From Ureibacillus thermosphaericus (GTDB taxonomy: Bacteria > Bacillota > Bacilli > Bacillales_A > Planococcaceae), in the NCBI RefSeq assembly GCF_012396605.1, contig NZ_JAAXPW010000001.1, forward strand, positions 62,001 to 126,000: DNA of 64,000 nucleotides. Direction: 5' to 3'. The stretch's first letter is position 1, and each line of letters opens with the position of its first letter. Both the position numbers and the translations under genes were made by a program. Positions 53,674-63,852 of the stretch are shown piece by piece. The notes below the pieces were generated by a model. It made no database searches, was not told where the DNA came from, and saw only the letters and a program-made list of their open reading frames with translations.

Positions 53674-54429
53674 ATGGAAATTGTGTATGGAATTTTTTTC
53701 TTTCTATTTGGAATTGTGTTTGGGTCATTTTTTAACGTTGTAGGCCTAAGAATTCCTAAGAAAGAGTCAATCATTACTCCACCATCCCATTGTCCGAATT
53801 GTCAAAGGCGACTGACTGCGATTGATTTAGTTCCTGTATTTTCATACATATGGTTACGAGGAAAATGCCGGACGTGTGAAGCGAAGATTTCGCCGATTTA
53901 TGTAGTTTCAGAGCTTGCAACAGGTTTACTGTTTGCATTTAGTTATATTCAGCTCGGATTGTCCATTGAATTGGCCATTGCGCTTTTCTTTATTTCATTA
54001 TTAGTGATCATTGTCGTATCTGACCTAAAATATATGATTATTCCGGACAAAGTGCTTCTTTTCTTTTTACCATTGCTAATCTTAGGTCGCATTCTTTCGC
54101 CGATTGAACCGTGGTGGGATGCTTTTCTTGGTGCGGTGATAGGTTTTGGAATATTGCTTTTGATAGCGGTAATTTCAAAAGGAGGAATGGGTGGCGGCGA
54201 CATTAAACTATTTTTCTTAATCGGTCTGGTTTTAGGGACTTTGAAAACCTTGCTAACTTTATTTTTAGCATCCGTCATCGGCATGATTGTCGGTATGATT
54301 GTGTTATCGGTGCGAAACCAAGGTCCCAAAACTCCTGTTCCATTTGGCCCGTCCATTGCATTGGCAGCGGTCATCGTGTATTTTTACGGCGGTACAATCA
54401 TCCGGTGGTATTGGCGGTTGTTTCATTAA
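53674..54429 (+). CDS. pilD: Prepilin leader peptidase PilD
   Basis: A 251-residue membrane aspartyl protease (A24) that cleaves prepilins after glycine and can N-methylate the new end. The N-terminal domain has FGSFFNVVGLRIPK and two CxxC pairs (CPNC and CRTC, about 40-70), as in bifunctional enzymes. The catalytic aspartates are in VVSDLKYMIIPD and GGMGGGDIKLFF (GxGD). About seven membrane helices. Last gene of the pil operon; a terminator-like hairpin follows. Confidence 0.94.
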   Translation: MEIVYGIFFFLFGIVFGSFFNVVGLRIPKKESIITPPSHCPNCQRRLTAIDLVPVFSYIWLRGKCRTCEAKISPIYVVSELATGLLFAFSYIQLGLSIELAIALFFISLLVIIVVSDLKYMIIPDKVLLFFLPLLILGRILSPIEPWWDAFLGAVIGFGILLLIAVISKGGMGGGDIKLFFLIGLVLGTLKTLLTLFLASVIGMIVGMIVLSVRNQGPKTPVPFGPSIALAAVIVYFYGGTIIRWYWRLFH

Positions 54430-54442
54430 AATTCATCAAGGA

Positions 54443-54474
54443 GAGTATCACCTATTTTGGGTGGTGCTTTTTTG
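54443..54474 (+). terminator. Probable terminator of the pil operon
   Basis: ATCACC pairs with GGTGGT around TATTTTG and is followed by GCTTTTTTG. The stem is short with one bulge. Confidence 0.55.
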
Positions 54475-54509
54475 TTTGGGTTAAAACAATAGTGTGTGAG
54501 GTTAGGTTT

Positions 54510-55181
54510 TTGAAGCTTGATAAGGTGGCAACTCGTGCGTATAGGGTGTCCGCTCGTGTAGATAAAGTTGAAGCATGTGCGAATAGGGTGTCTGCTTGTG
54601 TAGATAAGGTGGCAACTCGTGCGGATAGGGTGTCTGCTTGTGTAGATAAGGTGGCAACTCGTGCGTATAGGGTGTCTGCTTGTGTAGATAAGGAACCAAC
54701 TTGTGCAGATAGAGTGTCCGCTTGTGTAGATAAAGTTGAAACATGTGCGAATAGGGTGTCTGCTTGTGTAGATAGGGTACCAACATGTGCAGATAGAGTG
54801 TCCGCTTGTGTAGATAAGGTGGCAACTCGTGCGTATAGGGTGTCTGCTTGTGTAGATAAGGTGGCAACTCGTGCGTATAGGGTGTCTGCTTGTGTAGATA
54901 AGGTGGCAACTCGTGCGAATAGGGTGTCTGCTTGTGTAGATAGGGTACCAACATGTGCGAATAGAGTGTCCGCTTGTGTAGATAAGGTGGCAACTCGTGC
55001 GTATAGGGTGTCTGCTTGTGTAGATAGGGTACCAACATGTGCGAATAGAGTGTCCGCTTGTGTAGATAAGGTGGCAACTCGTGCGTATAGGGTGTCTGCT
55101 TGTGTAGATAAGGTGGCAACTCGTGCGGATAAAGTACTTGCTTGTGCAGATAGAGTGTCCGCTCGTGTAGATAAAGTTTGA
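54510..55181 (+). other. Possible repeat-protein frame, broken by one base
   Basis: A candidate 223-codon frame starting MKLDKVATRAYRVSA, made almost only of heptads with Asp/Lys/Arg/Val/Ala/Cys. It ends at a TGA produced by the extra T in unit 32; without that base it would run on to 55473 and finish with non-repeat sequence (KRGVHLRRYEVSGANNSF). Cysteine occurs about once per 14 residues. Codon use follows from the DNA repeat and does not prove coding. Competing minus-strand frames are equally long. Confidence 0.3.
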
Positions 55182-55338
55182 AACATGTGCGAATAGAGTG
55201 TCTGCTTGTGTAGATAAGGTGGCAACTCGTGCGGATAAAGTACTTGCTTGTGCAGATAGAGTGTCCGCTCGTGTAGATAAAGTTGAAACATGTGCGAATA
55301 GAGTACTTGCTTGTGTAGATAGAACAGCCACTTGTGCG
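54519..55338. repeat. Tandem array of 39 units of 21 bp (42-bp dimers)
   Basis: Thirty-nine consecutive 21-bp units, mostly alternating between two variants that encode DKVATRA and Y/N-RVSACV on the plus strand, so the higher period is 42 bp. Because 21 is a multiple of three, each frame reads as a heptad repeat. One plus frame (TTG at 54510 behind GTGAGGT) is open to 55181, where an extra T in unit 32 (55177-55179) creates TGA. All three minus frames are open over most of the array; the best-looking one reads TLSTQAD/TLYARVA, a coiled-coil-like heptad. Units 29-33 are duplicated as 34-38, showing recent expansion. Whether any frame is translated is unknown. Confidence 0.95.
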
Positions 55339-55559
55339 AATAAAGTGCAAATAATACCAACATGTGTGTATAAAAGGGGTGTCCACTTGCGCAGATATGA
55401 AGTATCAGGAGCAAATAATTCGTTTCTCTTGTGTAAAGATTCACGATTATGCAAAGAGTCTCCCATAAAATGAATACTCAAAAAAATTCCAAAATATTCC
55501 TATACAATTCAAATATAATAAAATATATTACATAATATAATGGCAAGGGGGATGACTAT

Positions 55560-56264
55560 ATGAAACCAATTATAGGTATAACAATGGATTGGGAGGGGGG
55601 AACTTATCGGGTAAATGAGTCATACGTACAAGCCATTCTCAATGCAGGTGGAATTCCAATTTGCCTTCCGTATATTGCAGAAGAAGATGGAGAGCAATTG
55701 ATAAATAAAATCGATGGATTATTGCTCACAGGAGGAGGAGATATCAATCCCATCCTTTTTGGTGAAGAACCGCTTCCTAAATTGGGGAGAGTTGTAACAA
55801 AGCGTGATGAAAGGGAAATTCAATGGACAAAGATTGCACTTCAACGAAATATCCCGATTCTTGCAATTTGCCGTGGATTGCAAGTGTTAAACGTAGCGCT
55901 AGGTGGGACAATTATCCAAGATATTTACTCACAAAATGAAAGAGAAATTCTTCTGCATACCCAAAATTCTCATCGTTCCGAAACATCCCATTTTGTTCAT
56001 CTTCAAGATAAGTGTAAATTGCAGCAAGTTGTAAGCTCCACAAAAATAGCAGTGAATTCCTTCCATCATCAAGCTGTAAAAGAAATTGCGGAAGACCTGA
56101 CAATTGTCGGAGTGGCTAGCGACGGCATCGTGGAAGCGGTAGAACATAAAACTTCACCATTTTGCATCGGCGTTCAATGGCATCCAGAAGAGCTGGCTTT
56201 TAATGGTGAGGAAGGAGCAATAAAATTATTCAAAGCATTTGTTGCTGCTTGTACAAAAGAATAA
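55560..56264 (+). CDS. Gamma-glutamyl-gamma-aminobutyrate hydrolase-like peptidase (C26)
   Basis: A 234-residue class-I glutamine-amidotransferase-fold hydrolase. Nucleophile cysteine in ILAICRGLQVLNVALGG (about residue 103), catalytic histidine and glutamate in GVQWHPEEL. LLTGGGDINP is typical for the PuuD/peptidase C26 group, which cleaves gamma-glutamyl amide bonds such as gamma-glutamyl-GABA. No puu genes accompany it, so the substrate is open. AAGGGGG precedes the ATG at 55560. Confidence 0.87.
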   Translation: MKPIIGITMDWEGGTYRVNESYVQAILNAGGIPICLPYIAEEDGEQLINKIDGLLLTGGGDINPILFGEEPLPKLGRVVTKRDEREIQWTKIALQRNIPILAICRGLQVLNVALGGTIIQDIYSQNEREILLHTQNSHRSETSHFVHLQDKCKLQQVVSSTKIAVNSFHHQAVKEIAEDLTIVGVASDGIVEAVEHKTSPFCIGVQWHPEELAFNGEEGAIKLFKAFVAACTKE

Positions 56265-56272
56265 TAATGAAG

Positions 56273-56310
56273 AAAACTCGCATTCAGATGAATAGTTTGC
56301 GAGTTTTTTC
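56273..56310. terminator. Bidirectional terminator between hydrolase and lexA
   Basis: AAAACTCGCA (56273-56282) and TGCGAGTTTT (56298-56307) form a perfect stem with a T-run on the right and an A-run on the left, suiting both convergent genes. Confidence 0.85.
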
Positions 56311-56316
56311 TAGTAA

Positions 56317-56934
56317 TTAATGAAATTTTCTATATAAACCAACTACAATTCCTAAAATCGTGACATTATCAACAATGATTGGTTCCATAGAAGAGTTTTC
56401 AGGTTGTAAGCGGAAATAATTCTTTTCTTTATAAAATCGTTTCACAGTCGCTTCATTTTCTTCCGTCATGGCAACTACAATTTCTCCGTTGTTTGCAGTA
56501 GATGCCTTTTTCACAACGACGTAATCTCCATCTAAAATACCGGCTTCAATCATCGAATCTCCCATTACTTCTAGCATGAACAGCTGATCTTCACTTGTTC
56601 CGTATGTAGCAGGTAGCGGAAAATATTCTTCTATATTTTCAATCGCTGTAATTGGACTACCAGCAGTTACTCTACCGACTAATGGCACATGGACAACTGG
56701 CTGTTTTTGAACCACTTCGTCACTATCCAATATTTCTATTGCTCGAGGTTTAGTAGGATCTCTCCGAATATATCCTTTTTGTTCTAGGCGCGTAAGGTGA
56801 CCGTGTACTGTTGAGCTAGAGGCAAGCCCAACTGCTTCACCTATTTCGCGAACGGATGGAGGATACCCTTTTGCTCGAACTTCCTCTTTTATAAATTCTA
56901 AAATATCCTTTTGCCTTTTTGATAATTTCTCCAT
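56317..56934 (-). CDS. lexA: SOS repressor LexA
   Basis: A 205-residue repressor, the same length as in B. subtilis. [23 protein letters not shown]. The self-cleavage Ala-Gly lies in [11 protein letters not shown] (about residue 91); the catalytic serine is in [10 protein letters not shown] and the lysine in [13 protein letters not shown] at 56934 with GAGGTGAC upstream; the frame upstream to 57033 runs through its promoter and operator. RecA filaments trigger its cleavage, freeing recA, yneA and lexA. Confidence 0.96.
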   Translation of the reverse strand: MEKLSKRQKDILEFIKEEVRAKGYPPSVREIGEAVGLASSSTVHGHLTRLEQKGYIRRDPTKPRAIEILDSDEVVQKQPVVHVPLVGRVTAGSPITAIENIEEYFPLPATYGTSEDQLFMLEVMGDSMIEAGILDGDYVVVKKASTANNGEIVVAMTEENEATVKRFYKEKNYFRLQPENSSMEPIIVDNVTILGIVVGLYRKFH

Positions 56935-56977
56935 GTTGGTCACCTCTAATGTGAATAGTTTTACATATTTTACATAT

Positions 56978-57006
56978 AGTATAACAGCACATCTCGAACA
57001 ATGCAA
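56978..57006 (-). promoter_or_regulatory. Sigma-A promoter of lexA
   Basis: On the minus strand TTGCAT (57006-57001) and TATACT (56983-56978) are 17 bases apart. The LexA box at 57004-57017 covers the upstream edge, giving autoregulation. Confidence 0.75.
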
Positions 57007-57017
57007 ACACAAGTTCG
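57004..57017. promoter_or_regulatory. LexA box 1 (lexA side)
   Basis: CAAACACAAGTTCG; the minus strand reads CGAACTTGTGTTTG, a perfect match to CGAAC-N4-GTTYG. Confidence 0.9.
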
Positions 57018-57026
57018 AAAAACCTA

Positions 57027-57055
57027 TTGACAAAAACGTACGTTCGTATTATATT
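57027..57055 (+). promoter_or_regulatory. Sigma-A promoter of yneA-yneB-ynzC
   Basis: TTGACA (57027-57032) and TATATT (57050-57055) with a 17-base spacer; the spacer is filled by LexA box 2. Confidence 0.85.
57033..57046 (+). promoter_or_regulatory. LexA box 2 (in the yneA promoter spacer)
   Basis: AAAACGTACGTTCG matches CGAAC-N4-GTTYG except for the first two bases. Its location between -35 and -10 fits repression. Confidence 0.75.
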
Positions 57056-57069
57056 AAGAACAGATATTC

Positions 57070-57083
57070 CGAACAAGTATTCG
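57070..57083 (+). promoter_or_regulatory. LexA box 3 (downstream of the yneA promoter)
   Basis: CGAACAAGTATTCG matches the consensus with one change (A for G in the right half). Confidence 0.75.
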
Positions 57084-57101
57084 AGAAAAGGGGAACGGAA
57101 A

Positions 57102-58112
<1,011 letters not shown>

Positions 58113-58152
58113 CATATCCTTTTATGTATTGAAAAGGAAAGGTGTGAATGGA

Positions 58153-58383
58153 ATGTTGTCTAAAGAAAAAATTGCCCGCATCAATGAATTAACGAGAAAA
58201 GCGAAGGAGGGCAAATTAACAGAAGAAGAAGCGAAAGAGCGCACAATGTTAAGGAAAGAATATTTAGAGGCTTTCCGTGAGTCATTTAGAAAGACGATTG
58301 AAAATGTGCAAGTATATGATATCGAAGGTAACGATGTCACACCGGATAAAATAAAACAGCTTCGCCGCAATAAATTAAATTAA
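58153..58383 (+). CDS. ynzC: DUF896 protein YnzC
   Basis: A 76-residue helical protein, the DUF896/YnzC family: LSKEKIARINELTRKAKEGKLT, then EEEAKERTMLRKEYLEAFR. Known structure of the family is a two-helix hairpin; function not established, associated with the SOS operon in Bacillus. Start at ATG 58153 with AAAGGTG eight bases upstream; a TTG at 58129 lies before this site. Confidence 0.93.
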   Translation: MLSKEKIARINELTRKAKEGKLTEEEAKERTMLRKEYLEAFRESFRKTIENVQVYDIEGNDVTPDKIKQLRRNKLN

Positions 58384-58512
58384 CGAGTTATAAGTATATT
58401 GCTATCTAAAGTAAAAAATATGACATTCCTAAAAATTAGATTGTTTTCTCTGTAAATGTTGTCTAAACTGAATACGGAACAAATATTTAGCACGAGAAAG
58501 GATGTCAATCAT

Positions 58513-60507
58513 ATGACGACTACAGCGGATTTACTTGCAATTAACGCAATCCGAACTTTATCAATTGACGCCATTGAAAAAGCGAACTCTGGGCATCCAG
58601 GTCTTCCAATGGGTGCAGCTCCAATGGCATACACATTATGGACGAAACAAATGCGCCATAATCCAAAAAACCCAAAATGGTTTAACCGCGACCGCTTTAT
58701 TCTTTCCGCAGGACACGGTTCCATGTTATTATACAGCCTTCTCCATTTAGGTGGATATGGCTTAGATATGGAAGAAATCAAAAATTTCCGCCAATGGGGT
58801 TCAAAAACGCCTGGGCATCCTGAATACGGTCACACAGTAGGGGTTGAAGCAACAACTGGCCCACTTGGACAAGGTATTGCAATGGCTGTTGGTATGGCGA
58901 TGGCTGAACGTCACTTAGCAGCTACATACAATAAACCTGGTCATGAAATTGTAGATCATTATACTTTTGCTCTTTGCGGTGATGGAGATTTAATGGAAGG
59001 TGTTGCTGGCGAAGCTATTTCATTAGCAGGACATTTACAACTTGAAAAATTAATCGTACTTTACGATTCAAATGATATTTCATTAGACGGCGATCTTTCA
59101 AAAGCCTTCTCTGAAAACATTCAACAACGTTTTGAAGCTTGTGGATGGAACTATATTCGTGTAGAAGATGGCACAGATGTGGATGCAATTAATGACGCGA
59201 TTGCACAAGCAAAGCAGTCAAAAGGGAAACCAACATTAATTGAAATAAAAACAGTAATTGGTTATGGTTCGCCAAATAAATCTGGAAAATCCGATGTTCA
59301 CGGTGCACCACTTGGAGCTGACGAAGTTCAGTTAACGAAGGAATTCTATGGCTGGAAGCACGAGCCGTTTAAAATTCCGGAAGAAGTGTATGAAACATTC
59401 AAAGCAGCTGCTGAAGTAAACGGTGTACAGGCTGAGGCAGAATGGAACGAGAAATTTGAAAACTATAAAAAGGAATATCCAGAATTAGCAGAGCAATTTA
59501 TTAAAGCTATGAATAATGAACTTCCGGAAGATTTTGATGAAGAGATTCCTGCATATGAGCCTGGAAAATCTATTGCGACTCGTTCATCTTCTGGCGATGT
59601 AATTAATGCATTAGCGAAAAAAGTGCCTTATTTCTTTGGAGGAAGTGCCGACCTTGCTGGTTCTAACAAAACAACAATTAAAGGTGGAGGCGATTTTTCA
59701 GCGCAAACACCTGAAGGTCGCAACGTTTGGTTTGGCGTGCGCGAGTTTGCGATGGGTGCTGCTTTAAACGGTATGGCGCTACATGGTGGTTTAAGAGTAT
59801 TTGGTGGTACATTCTTCGTCTTCTCTGATTATATTCGACCAGCAGTTCGCTTATCTGCATTGATGGGACTACCAGTTACTTATGTGTTCACGCACGACTC
59901 AATCGCTGTAGGGGAAGATGGGCCAACACATGAGCCAATTGAACATTTAGCATCTTTCCGTGCTATGCCAAATGTTTCTGTTATTCGCCCTGCTGATGCA
60001 AATGAATCAAAAGAAGCATGGAAACTTGCAATTCAATCAACAAATCAACCAACAATTTTAGTGCTTTCACGCCAAAACTTACCTGTGCTTGAAAATACAG
60101 CAGCTCTAGCTAAAGAAGGTGTTGCAAAAGGTGCATATGTCGTATCACCAGCGATAAAAGATACACCAGATGCTATTCTAATTGCTACAGGTTCTGAAGT
60201 AGCATTAGCGGTGAAAGCCCAAGAGAAATTACGTGAAGATGGTATCGATGTATCGGTTGTATCTATGCCGTCTTTTGATCGATTTGAACAGCAGTCTGAT
60301 GAATATAAAGAATCTGTCTTGCCAAAAGCGGTGACAAAACGATTGGCTATTGAAATGGGTTCTTCTTTAGGCTGGCATAAATATGTTGGCACAGAAGGAG
60401 ATGTACTTGCGATTGATAAGTTTGGTGCAAGTGCCCCAGGTGAAGTGGTAATGGAAAAATACGGATTTACTGTCGACAATGTAGTGGCAAAAGTAAAAGC
60501 TTTATAA
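58513..60507 (+). CDS. tkt: Transketolase
   Basis: A 664-residue thiamine-diphosphate enzyme of the pentose-phosphate pathway that transfers two-carbon units between sugar phosphates. N-terminal [22 protein letters not shown] motif [20 protein letters not shown] (about residue 155), [15 protein letters not shown] with the catalytic Glu region (about 460), and the C-terminal domain (about 540-664). Full length. ATG at 58513 with GAAAGGATG upstream; the frame from 58456 has no good site. Confidence 0.96.
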   Translation: MTTTADLLAINAIRTLSIDAIEKANSGHPGLPMGAAPMAYTLWTKQMRHNPKNPKWFNRDRFILSAGHGSMLLYSLLHLGGYGLDMEEIKNFRQWGSKTPGHPEYGHTVGVEATTGPLGQGIAMAVGMAMAERHLAATYNKPGHEIVDHYTFALCGDGDLMEGVAGEAISLAGHLQLEKLIVLYDSNDISLDGDLSKAFSENIQQRFEACGWNYIRVEDGTDVDAINDAIAQAKQSKGKPTLIEIKTVIGYGSPNKSGKSDVHGAPLGADEVQLTKEFYGWKHEPFKIPEEVYETFKAAAEVNGVQAEAEWNEKFENYKKEYPELAEQFIKAMNNELPEDFDEEIPAYEPGKSIATRSSSGDVINALAKKVPYFFGGSADLAGSNKTTIKGGGDFSAQTPEGRNVWFGVREFAMGAALNGMALHGGLRVFGGTFFVFSDYIRPAVRLSALMGLPVTYVFTHDSIAVGEDGPTHEPIEHLASFRAMPNVSVIRPADANESKEAWKLAIQSTNQPTILVLSRQNLPVLENTAALAKEGVAKGAYVVSPAIKDTPDAILIATGSEVALAVKAQEKLREDGIDVSVVSMPSFDRFEQQSDEYKESVLPKAVTKRLAIEMGSSLGWHKYVGTEGDVLAIDKFGASAPGEVVMEKYGFTVDNVVAKVKAL

Positions 60508-60515
60508 TGCTGAAA

Positions 60516-60555
60516 GAAGGATATCTTCTATTTAGAAGGTATCCTCTTTTTTATG
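60516..60555 (+). terminator. Terminator of tkt
   Basis: AGGATATCTTCTA pairs with TAGAAGGTATCCT (one G-T) and is followed by CTTTTTTA. Confidence 0.85.
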
Positions 60556-60680
60556 GAATAGAAGGGTTAAGAAGATTTTAGAGGTGGTTAAATGTTGAGA
60601 TGGATCTTCTGGGCGAGGATAGTGACCGCAGGAGAAAAGGAGAGGGGGTGTTTTCCTCTTTCTAGACACCCCATATCTTG

Positions 60681-61319
60681 TTATTTCACCAGCCCATTTT
60701 GGAATGCATATACCACTGCTTGGGTTCTGTCTTGAACTTCCAATTTCGATAAGATATTGCTCACGTGCGTTTTTACGGTTTTCAAAGCGATAAATAATTC
60801 ATCTGCAATTTCTTGATTTGATTTACCTTGGGCTATAAGTAATAATACTTCCATTTCCCGATCAGTTAATTGTTCATGAAGGGGATGGCTATTTGTATTT
60901 CGCATCCGGTTAATCATCTTTGAAGTGACTTCAGGTTCCAACACGGATTCGCCGCTAACGGTTTTTCGAATCGCTTCTGCAATTTGTTTGGCATTGGAAG
61001 TTTTTAAAATGTAGCTGATAGCGCCAGCTTCTAGTGCAGGGTAAACTTTATCATCATCAAGAAAACTTGTCACCATCATAATTTTTGCTTCCGGCCATGC
61101 TTTTAAAATTTCTTTCGTCGCTTCAGCACCGTTCATAACTGGCATCACATTATCCATCAAGATAATATCAATGTCAGGCTTAAGCTGGAGAATTTTTTCC
61201 ACTGCCTCTTGACCATTACTTGCTTCTCCGACAACGGTCATATCTGTTTGGGCTGATAGGTATGCAGAGACACCGATGCGAACCATCTCATGATCATCGG
61301 CAATGAATACTTTAATCAT
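60681..61319 (-). CDS. liaR: LiaR/VraR-type response regulator
   Basis: A 212-residue NarL-family regulator: receiver domain ([15 protein letters not shown] at the start; phospho-Asp in [10 protein letters not shown] near residue 55; Thr in VTSFLDDD; Lys in YILKTS) and LuxR-type HTH ([22 protein letters not shown]). I choose the ATG at 61319 with GGGAGG eight bases upstream; a GTG at 61328 lies inside that site. It overlaps liaS by eight bases. It should activate envelope-stress genes, probably its own operon. Confidence 0.9.
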
Positions 61320-62412
61320 CTGATTCACCTCCCGAATTTTTCTGTTCCATCAAATGCTTTTCCCGTATTTCATCAAGTGAAATCTTTTCTTCCATCTCAT
61401 CTTGTGCTTTCAATGGTATTTTTACTTCAACAATCGTTCCTTCGCCAGGCACCGAAACTATTTTATATTTTCCTCCAATTTCCACAGCACGCTCCGCGAT
61501 GTTTCGTAAACCATAAGAAGTCGTATTGGATTCTTTATTCATATCAAATCCACGGCCATTGTCTTGAATTCTTAATATTGCCAGTTGATCTCTTTCAATC
61601 AGTAGCAGTTCCACTTCCGTTGCTTTTGCATGGCGCAATGTATTCGATAACGCTTCTTGAGCGATGCGGAATAAATGGTCTTCCTCAGCTTTTGAAAGCT
61701 GAATCTCTTCAATTTCATATTCAATTTCAACGTTGACTTTTTGCTTTAATTCGTTAATTAATTCTTTTAACCCTTGAGCAAGGGTATTGTTTTTTAATGC
61801 GATTGGTCGGAGATGTAATAACAATGCACGCATTTCTAATTGGGCTTGCTGCACCATTTTTTCAATTTGTATTAGCGTATGTTTTGCATTATCCGGTGGA
61901 GTCTCCGTTTCTGTTATGGAAGATAACAACATCGACGCAGCAAACAATTGTTGAGAAACGGAATCATGAAGTTCCCTTGCAAGTCTTTGTCTTTCTGCGA
62001 TAATACGTTCCTGAATGATTTTGTCACTTGCTTCTGCTTTTTCATTGGATAAACGTTGCAGACTTTTTCGTTGCGTTTCGATTAATTCATTCGTTTCAAT
62101 TAAAGCTTTTCGGAGTGGATAGGAAACGTTTCGTTTAACAGTTAGCTCAGGCTCAGCCAATTGCTTTACATAATGTAATGTAGTGAATTCTTTTGATTTT
62201 TCTACAATCATCCACCATAAGCTTATGAAAAAGCTGATAATGAACGTACCAATTACAATAATTGCAAAAAGCGGCAGCTCGTTATAATAATTTTCCCATA
62301 TAGGACTCCAAGTTGTTTCATTTGGTACACCATATAATAAATAGAAAAGTCCAAAAAACATACCTAAAATAATCAGTGAAATCGTAAAGGTGCGGAATAT
62401 CAGTGAAATCAT
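61312..62412 (-). CDS. liaS: LiaS/VraS-type sensor histidine kinase
   Basis: A 366-residue membrane kinase with two N-terminal spans (about 5-25 and 45-70) and a very short external loop, an intramembrane-sensing layout. Phospho-acceptor histidine in [19 protein letters not shown] (about residue 160), ATPase boxes [25 protein letters not shown] and [14 protein letters not shown] at 62412 with GGAGGTG upstream; overlaps liaF by four bases. The family senses cell-wall antibiotics through LiaF. Confidence 0.91.
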   Translation of the reverse strand: MISLIFRTFTISLIILGMFFGLFYLLYGVPNETTWSPIWENYYNELPLFAIIVIGTFIISFFISLWWMIVEKSKEFTTLHYVKQLAEPELTVKRNVSYPLRKALIETNELIETQRKSLQRLSNEKAEASDKIIQERIIAERQRLARELHDSVSQQLFAASMLLSSITETETPPDNAKHTLIQIEKMVQQAQLEMRALLLHLRPIALKNNTLAQGLKELINELKQKVNVEIEYEIEEIQLSKAEEDHLFRIAQEALSNTLRHAKATEVELLLIERDQLAILRIQDNGRGFDMNKESNTTSYGLRNIAERAVEIGGKYKIVSVPGEGTIVEVKIPLKAQDEMEEKISLDEIREKHLMEQKNSGGESDD

Positions 62413-63092
62413 TTCCGAATCACCTCCACATCCCCAAGCCAAGTAGCGACATGAATAACTAGTTTTCGTTTTGCTTCATTCGGGTCACCATCTTCAAAAA
62501 CAAGCCGTTCATTCCACAATCTTTTCGGTGAATAATGCAATAATTTTGCCTCACCAATTAGAGCAGAATATTGAATGCGGAAAGGAATTTCATAAGGTAA
62601 AATAATTTTTATTTTTCCTATCCCTTGGCGAATCGTTATTACAGAAGTACCTGCTGGTAAAATCGTTTCTGTCACATCAATCGTGTAATCGCCTAAAAAG
62701 TTTTGGATTTGGATATCTTGCCATTTATAATTTTCCATTGGAATGGATGAGGTGTGTAGAAAATCATTTTTCTGAACTGTCCCTAATTCAAAGTCTTTTG
62801 CTAATATGGTTACTTCTTTATGATGTTTTGTTAAATGTTTAAAGAGAATATAAATGATTACGCAGACGATAAAGAATCGCAAACTCCAAATGGTGATAAT
62901 AGCTAAAAAGATAAAAAAAGCACCTAACCAAAAATACAGCTTTTTCTCTTTTACAAAACTTTTATAAAGAAGAAATGCACCAATAATTAGAAAGAAGGCA
63001 CCACCGTTATTGAAAATGGTTAGCTCCGCAAAAACAATAAGCAACATCATAATAAAAATGGTTGTTAACTGCTTCGTCGTCAAACTTTTCAA
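62409..63092 (-). CDS. liaF: LiaF-type inhibitor of the sensor kinase
   Basis: A 227-residue protein with four N-terminal membrane spans (about 8-90) and a cytoplasmic beta-rich DUF2154 domain (about 115-225: IQNFLGDYTIDVTETILPAG, then GIGKIKIILPYEIPF). In Bacillus LiaF keeps LiaS off without stress. TTG start at 63092 behind AAGGAGG (seven bases); the GTG at 63116 is upstream of that site. Confidence 0.9.
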   Translation of the reverse strand: MKSLTTKQLTTIFIMMLLIVFAELTIFNNGGAFFLIIGAFLLYKSFVKEKKLYFWLGAFFIFLAIITIWSLRFFIVCVIIYILFKHLTKHHKEVTILAKDFELGTVQKNDFLHTSSIPMENYKWQDIQIQNFLGDYTIDVTETILPAGTSVITIRQGIGKIKIILPYEIPFRIQYSALIGEAKLLHYSPKRLWNERLVFEDGDPNEAKRKLVIHVATWLGDVEVIRK

Positions 63093-63194
63093 CGTGGTTC
63101 CTCCTTCATGTTGCACGATAAATGTTTAATAATAATAAAGAAGGGAGATAATTCCCTTCTTAATTTCTCATCTTTTTCATTATAGCATGTTCGA

Positions 63195-63839
63195 TTATTC
63201 CTTTGATGAAAGTATCGATGTTTCATCGTTATTTTTGGTTGATTGTTGTTCTAATAGGGCTAAGCGAGTTTCGAGTTGAGTATATTCGTAGTTTTTCTCA
63301 ATTTTATTTGATAGTTGATCTATATAAGTTGATAGCTCATGGAAGTTCATATCTTCAGAATTTAATACACGATTCATCTTTACATTCGCTCGCACGACAT
63401 TTTCTTTCCCCATTAATTGCAATTGTCGAACTTTCATATCTTGAATCTTATGCTTCATCATTTCAAATTTTTGTTCTAATTGAATGACTTCCTCATTCGC
63501 TTGATTTAAGCTTTCTTGTAATGTCATTTGGCGGCTTTTGTAAGTTTCCACTTCTTGTGTCGCAAAGAGAATTAAATCTTCTTCACCGCTAGCTTTTGCT
63601 AACTCCAATTGATTTGTTCTTCTCTCCAGCATTTTGCCAGTTTCTTTTAAATTTTGTTCCAATTCTTCTTTTAATAATCTTTGTCTTTCTAATAGTTTCC
63701 CTGTTTGTTCTGTTTGTTTTTCAGCTTCGCGAATATATTGATTTAACATAGCAATTGGATTTTTCGCTTCTTTTTTGTCAAACAGTGCATGTAAATCTGC
63801 TTCTAATGTATAGCGGAAACGTTTTAATAAACTCATCAT
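63195..63839 (-). CDS. liaH: PspA/IM30 family phage-shock protein (LiaH-like)
   Basis: A 214-residue, almost entirely coiled-coil protein: LLKRFRYTLEADLHALFDKK with the N-terminal amphipathic helix, then NPIAMLNQYIREAEKQ and long Glu/Lys/Gln heptads. PspA proteins polymerise on damaged membranes. AAGGAGAG precedes two adjacent ATG codons (63839 or 63836). It lies 100 bases before liaF and forms one unit with it and the upstream membrane protein. Confidence 0.9.
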   Translation of the reverse strand: MMSLLKRFRYTLEADLHALFDKKEAKNPIAMLNQYIREAEKQTEQTGKLLERQRLLKEELEQNLKETGKMLERRTNQLELAKASGEEDLILFATQEVETYKSRQMTLQESLNQANEEVIQLEQKFEMMKHKIQDMKVRQLQLMGKENVVRANVKMNRVLNSEDMNFHELSTYIDQLSNKIEKNYEYTQLETRLALLEQQSTKNNDETSILSSKE

Positions 63840-63852
63840 TTAAAATCTCTCC

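Larger units (their letters stand above)
54430..55559. other. 1.1-kb region filled by a tandem repeat array
   Basis: Between pilD and the hydrolase at 55560. It holds a terminator (54443-54474), the 21-bp repeat array (54519-55338), about 100 bases of degenerate repeat remains and about 100 AT-rich bases before the next gene. No conventional gene could be assigned with confidence. Confidence 0.85.

Noticed and set aside
54519-55338. CRISPR array
   Set aside because: Repeats are contiguous without unique spacers, and no cas genes are present.
54426-55481. Three long minus-strand open frames (294-351 codons) over the repeat array
   Set aside because: They exist because the 21-bp unit has no minus-strand stop; being open in all three frames, they cannot all be genes, and none has a clear ribosome site. 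Kept as a finding, not called as CDS.
60640-60676. Minus-strand terminator after liaR
   Set aside because: GGGGTGT/ACACCCC can pair, but no T-run follows on the minus strand and the loop is long; too weak to list.
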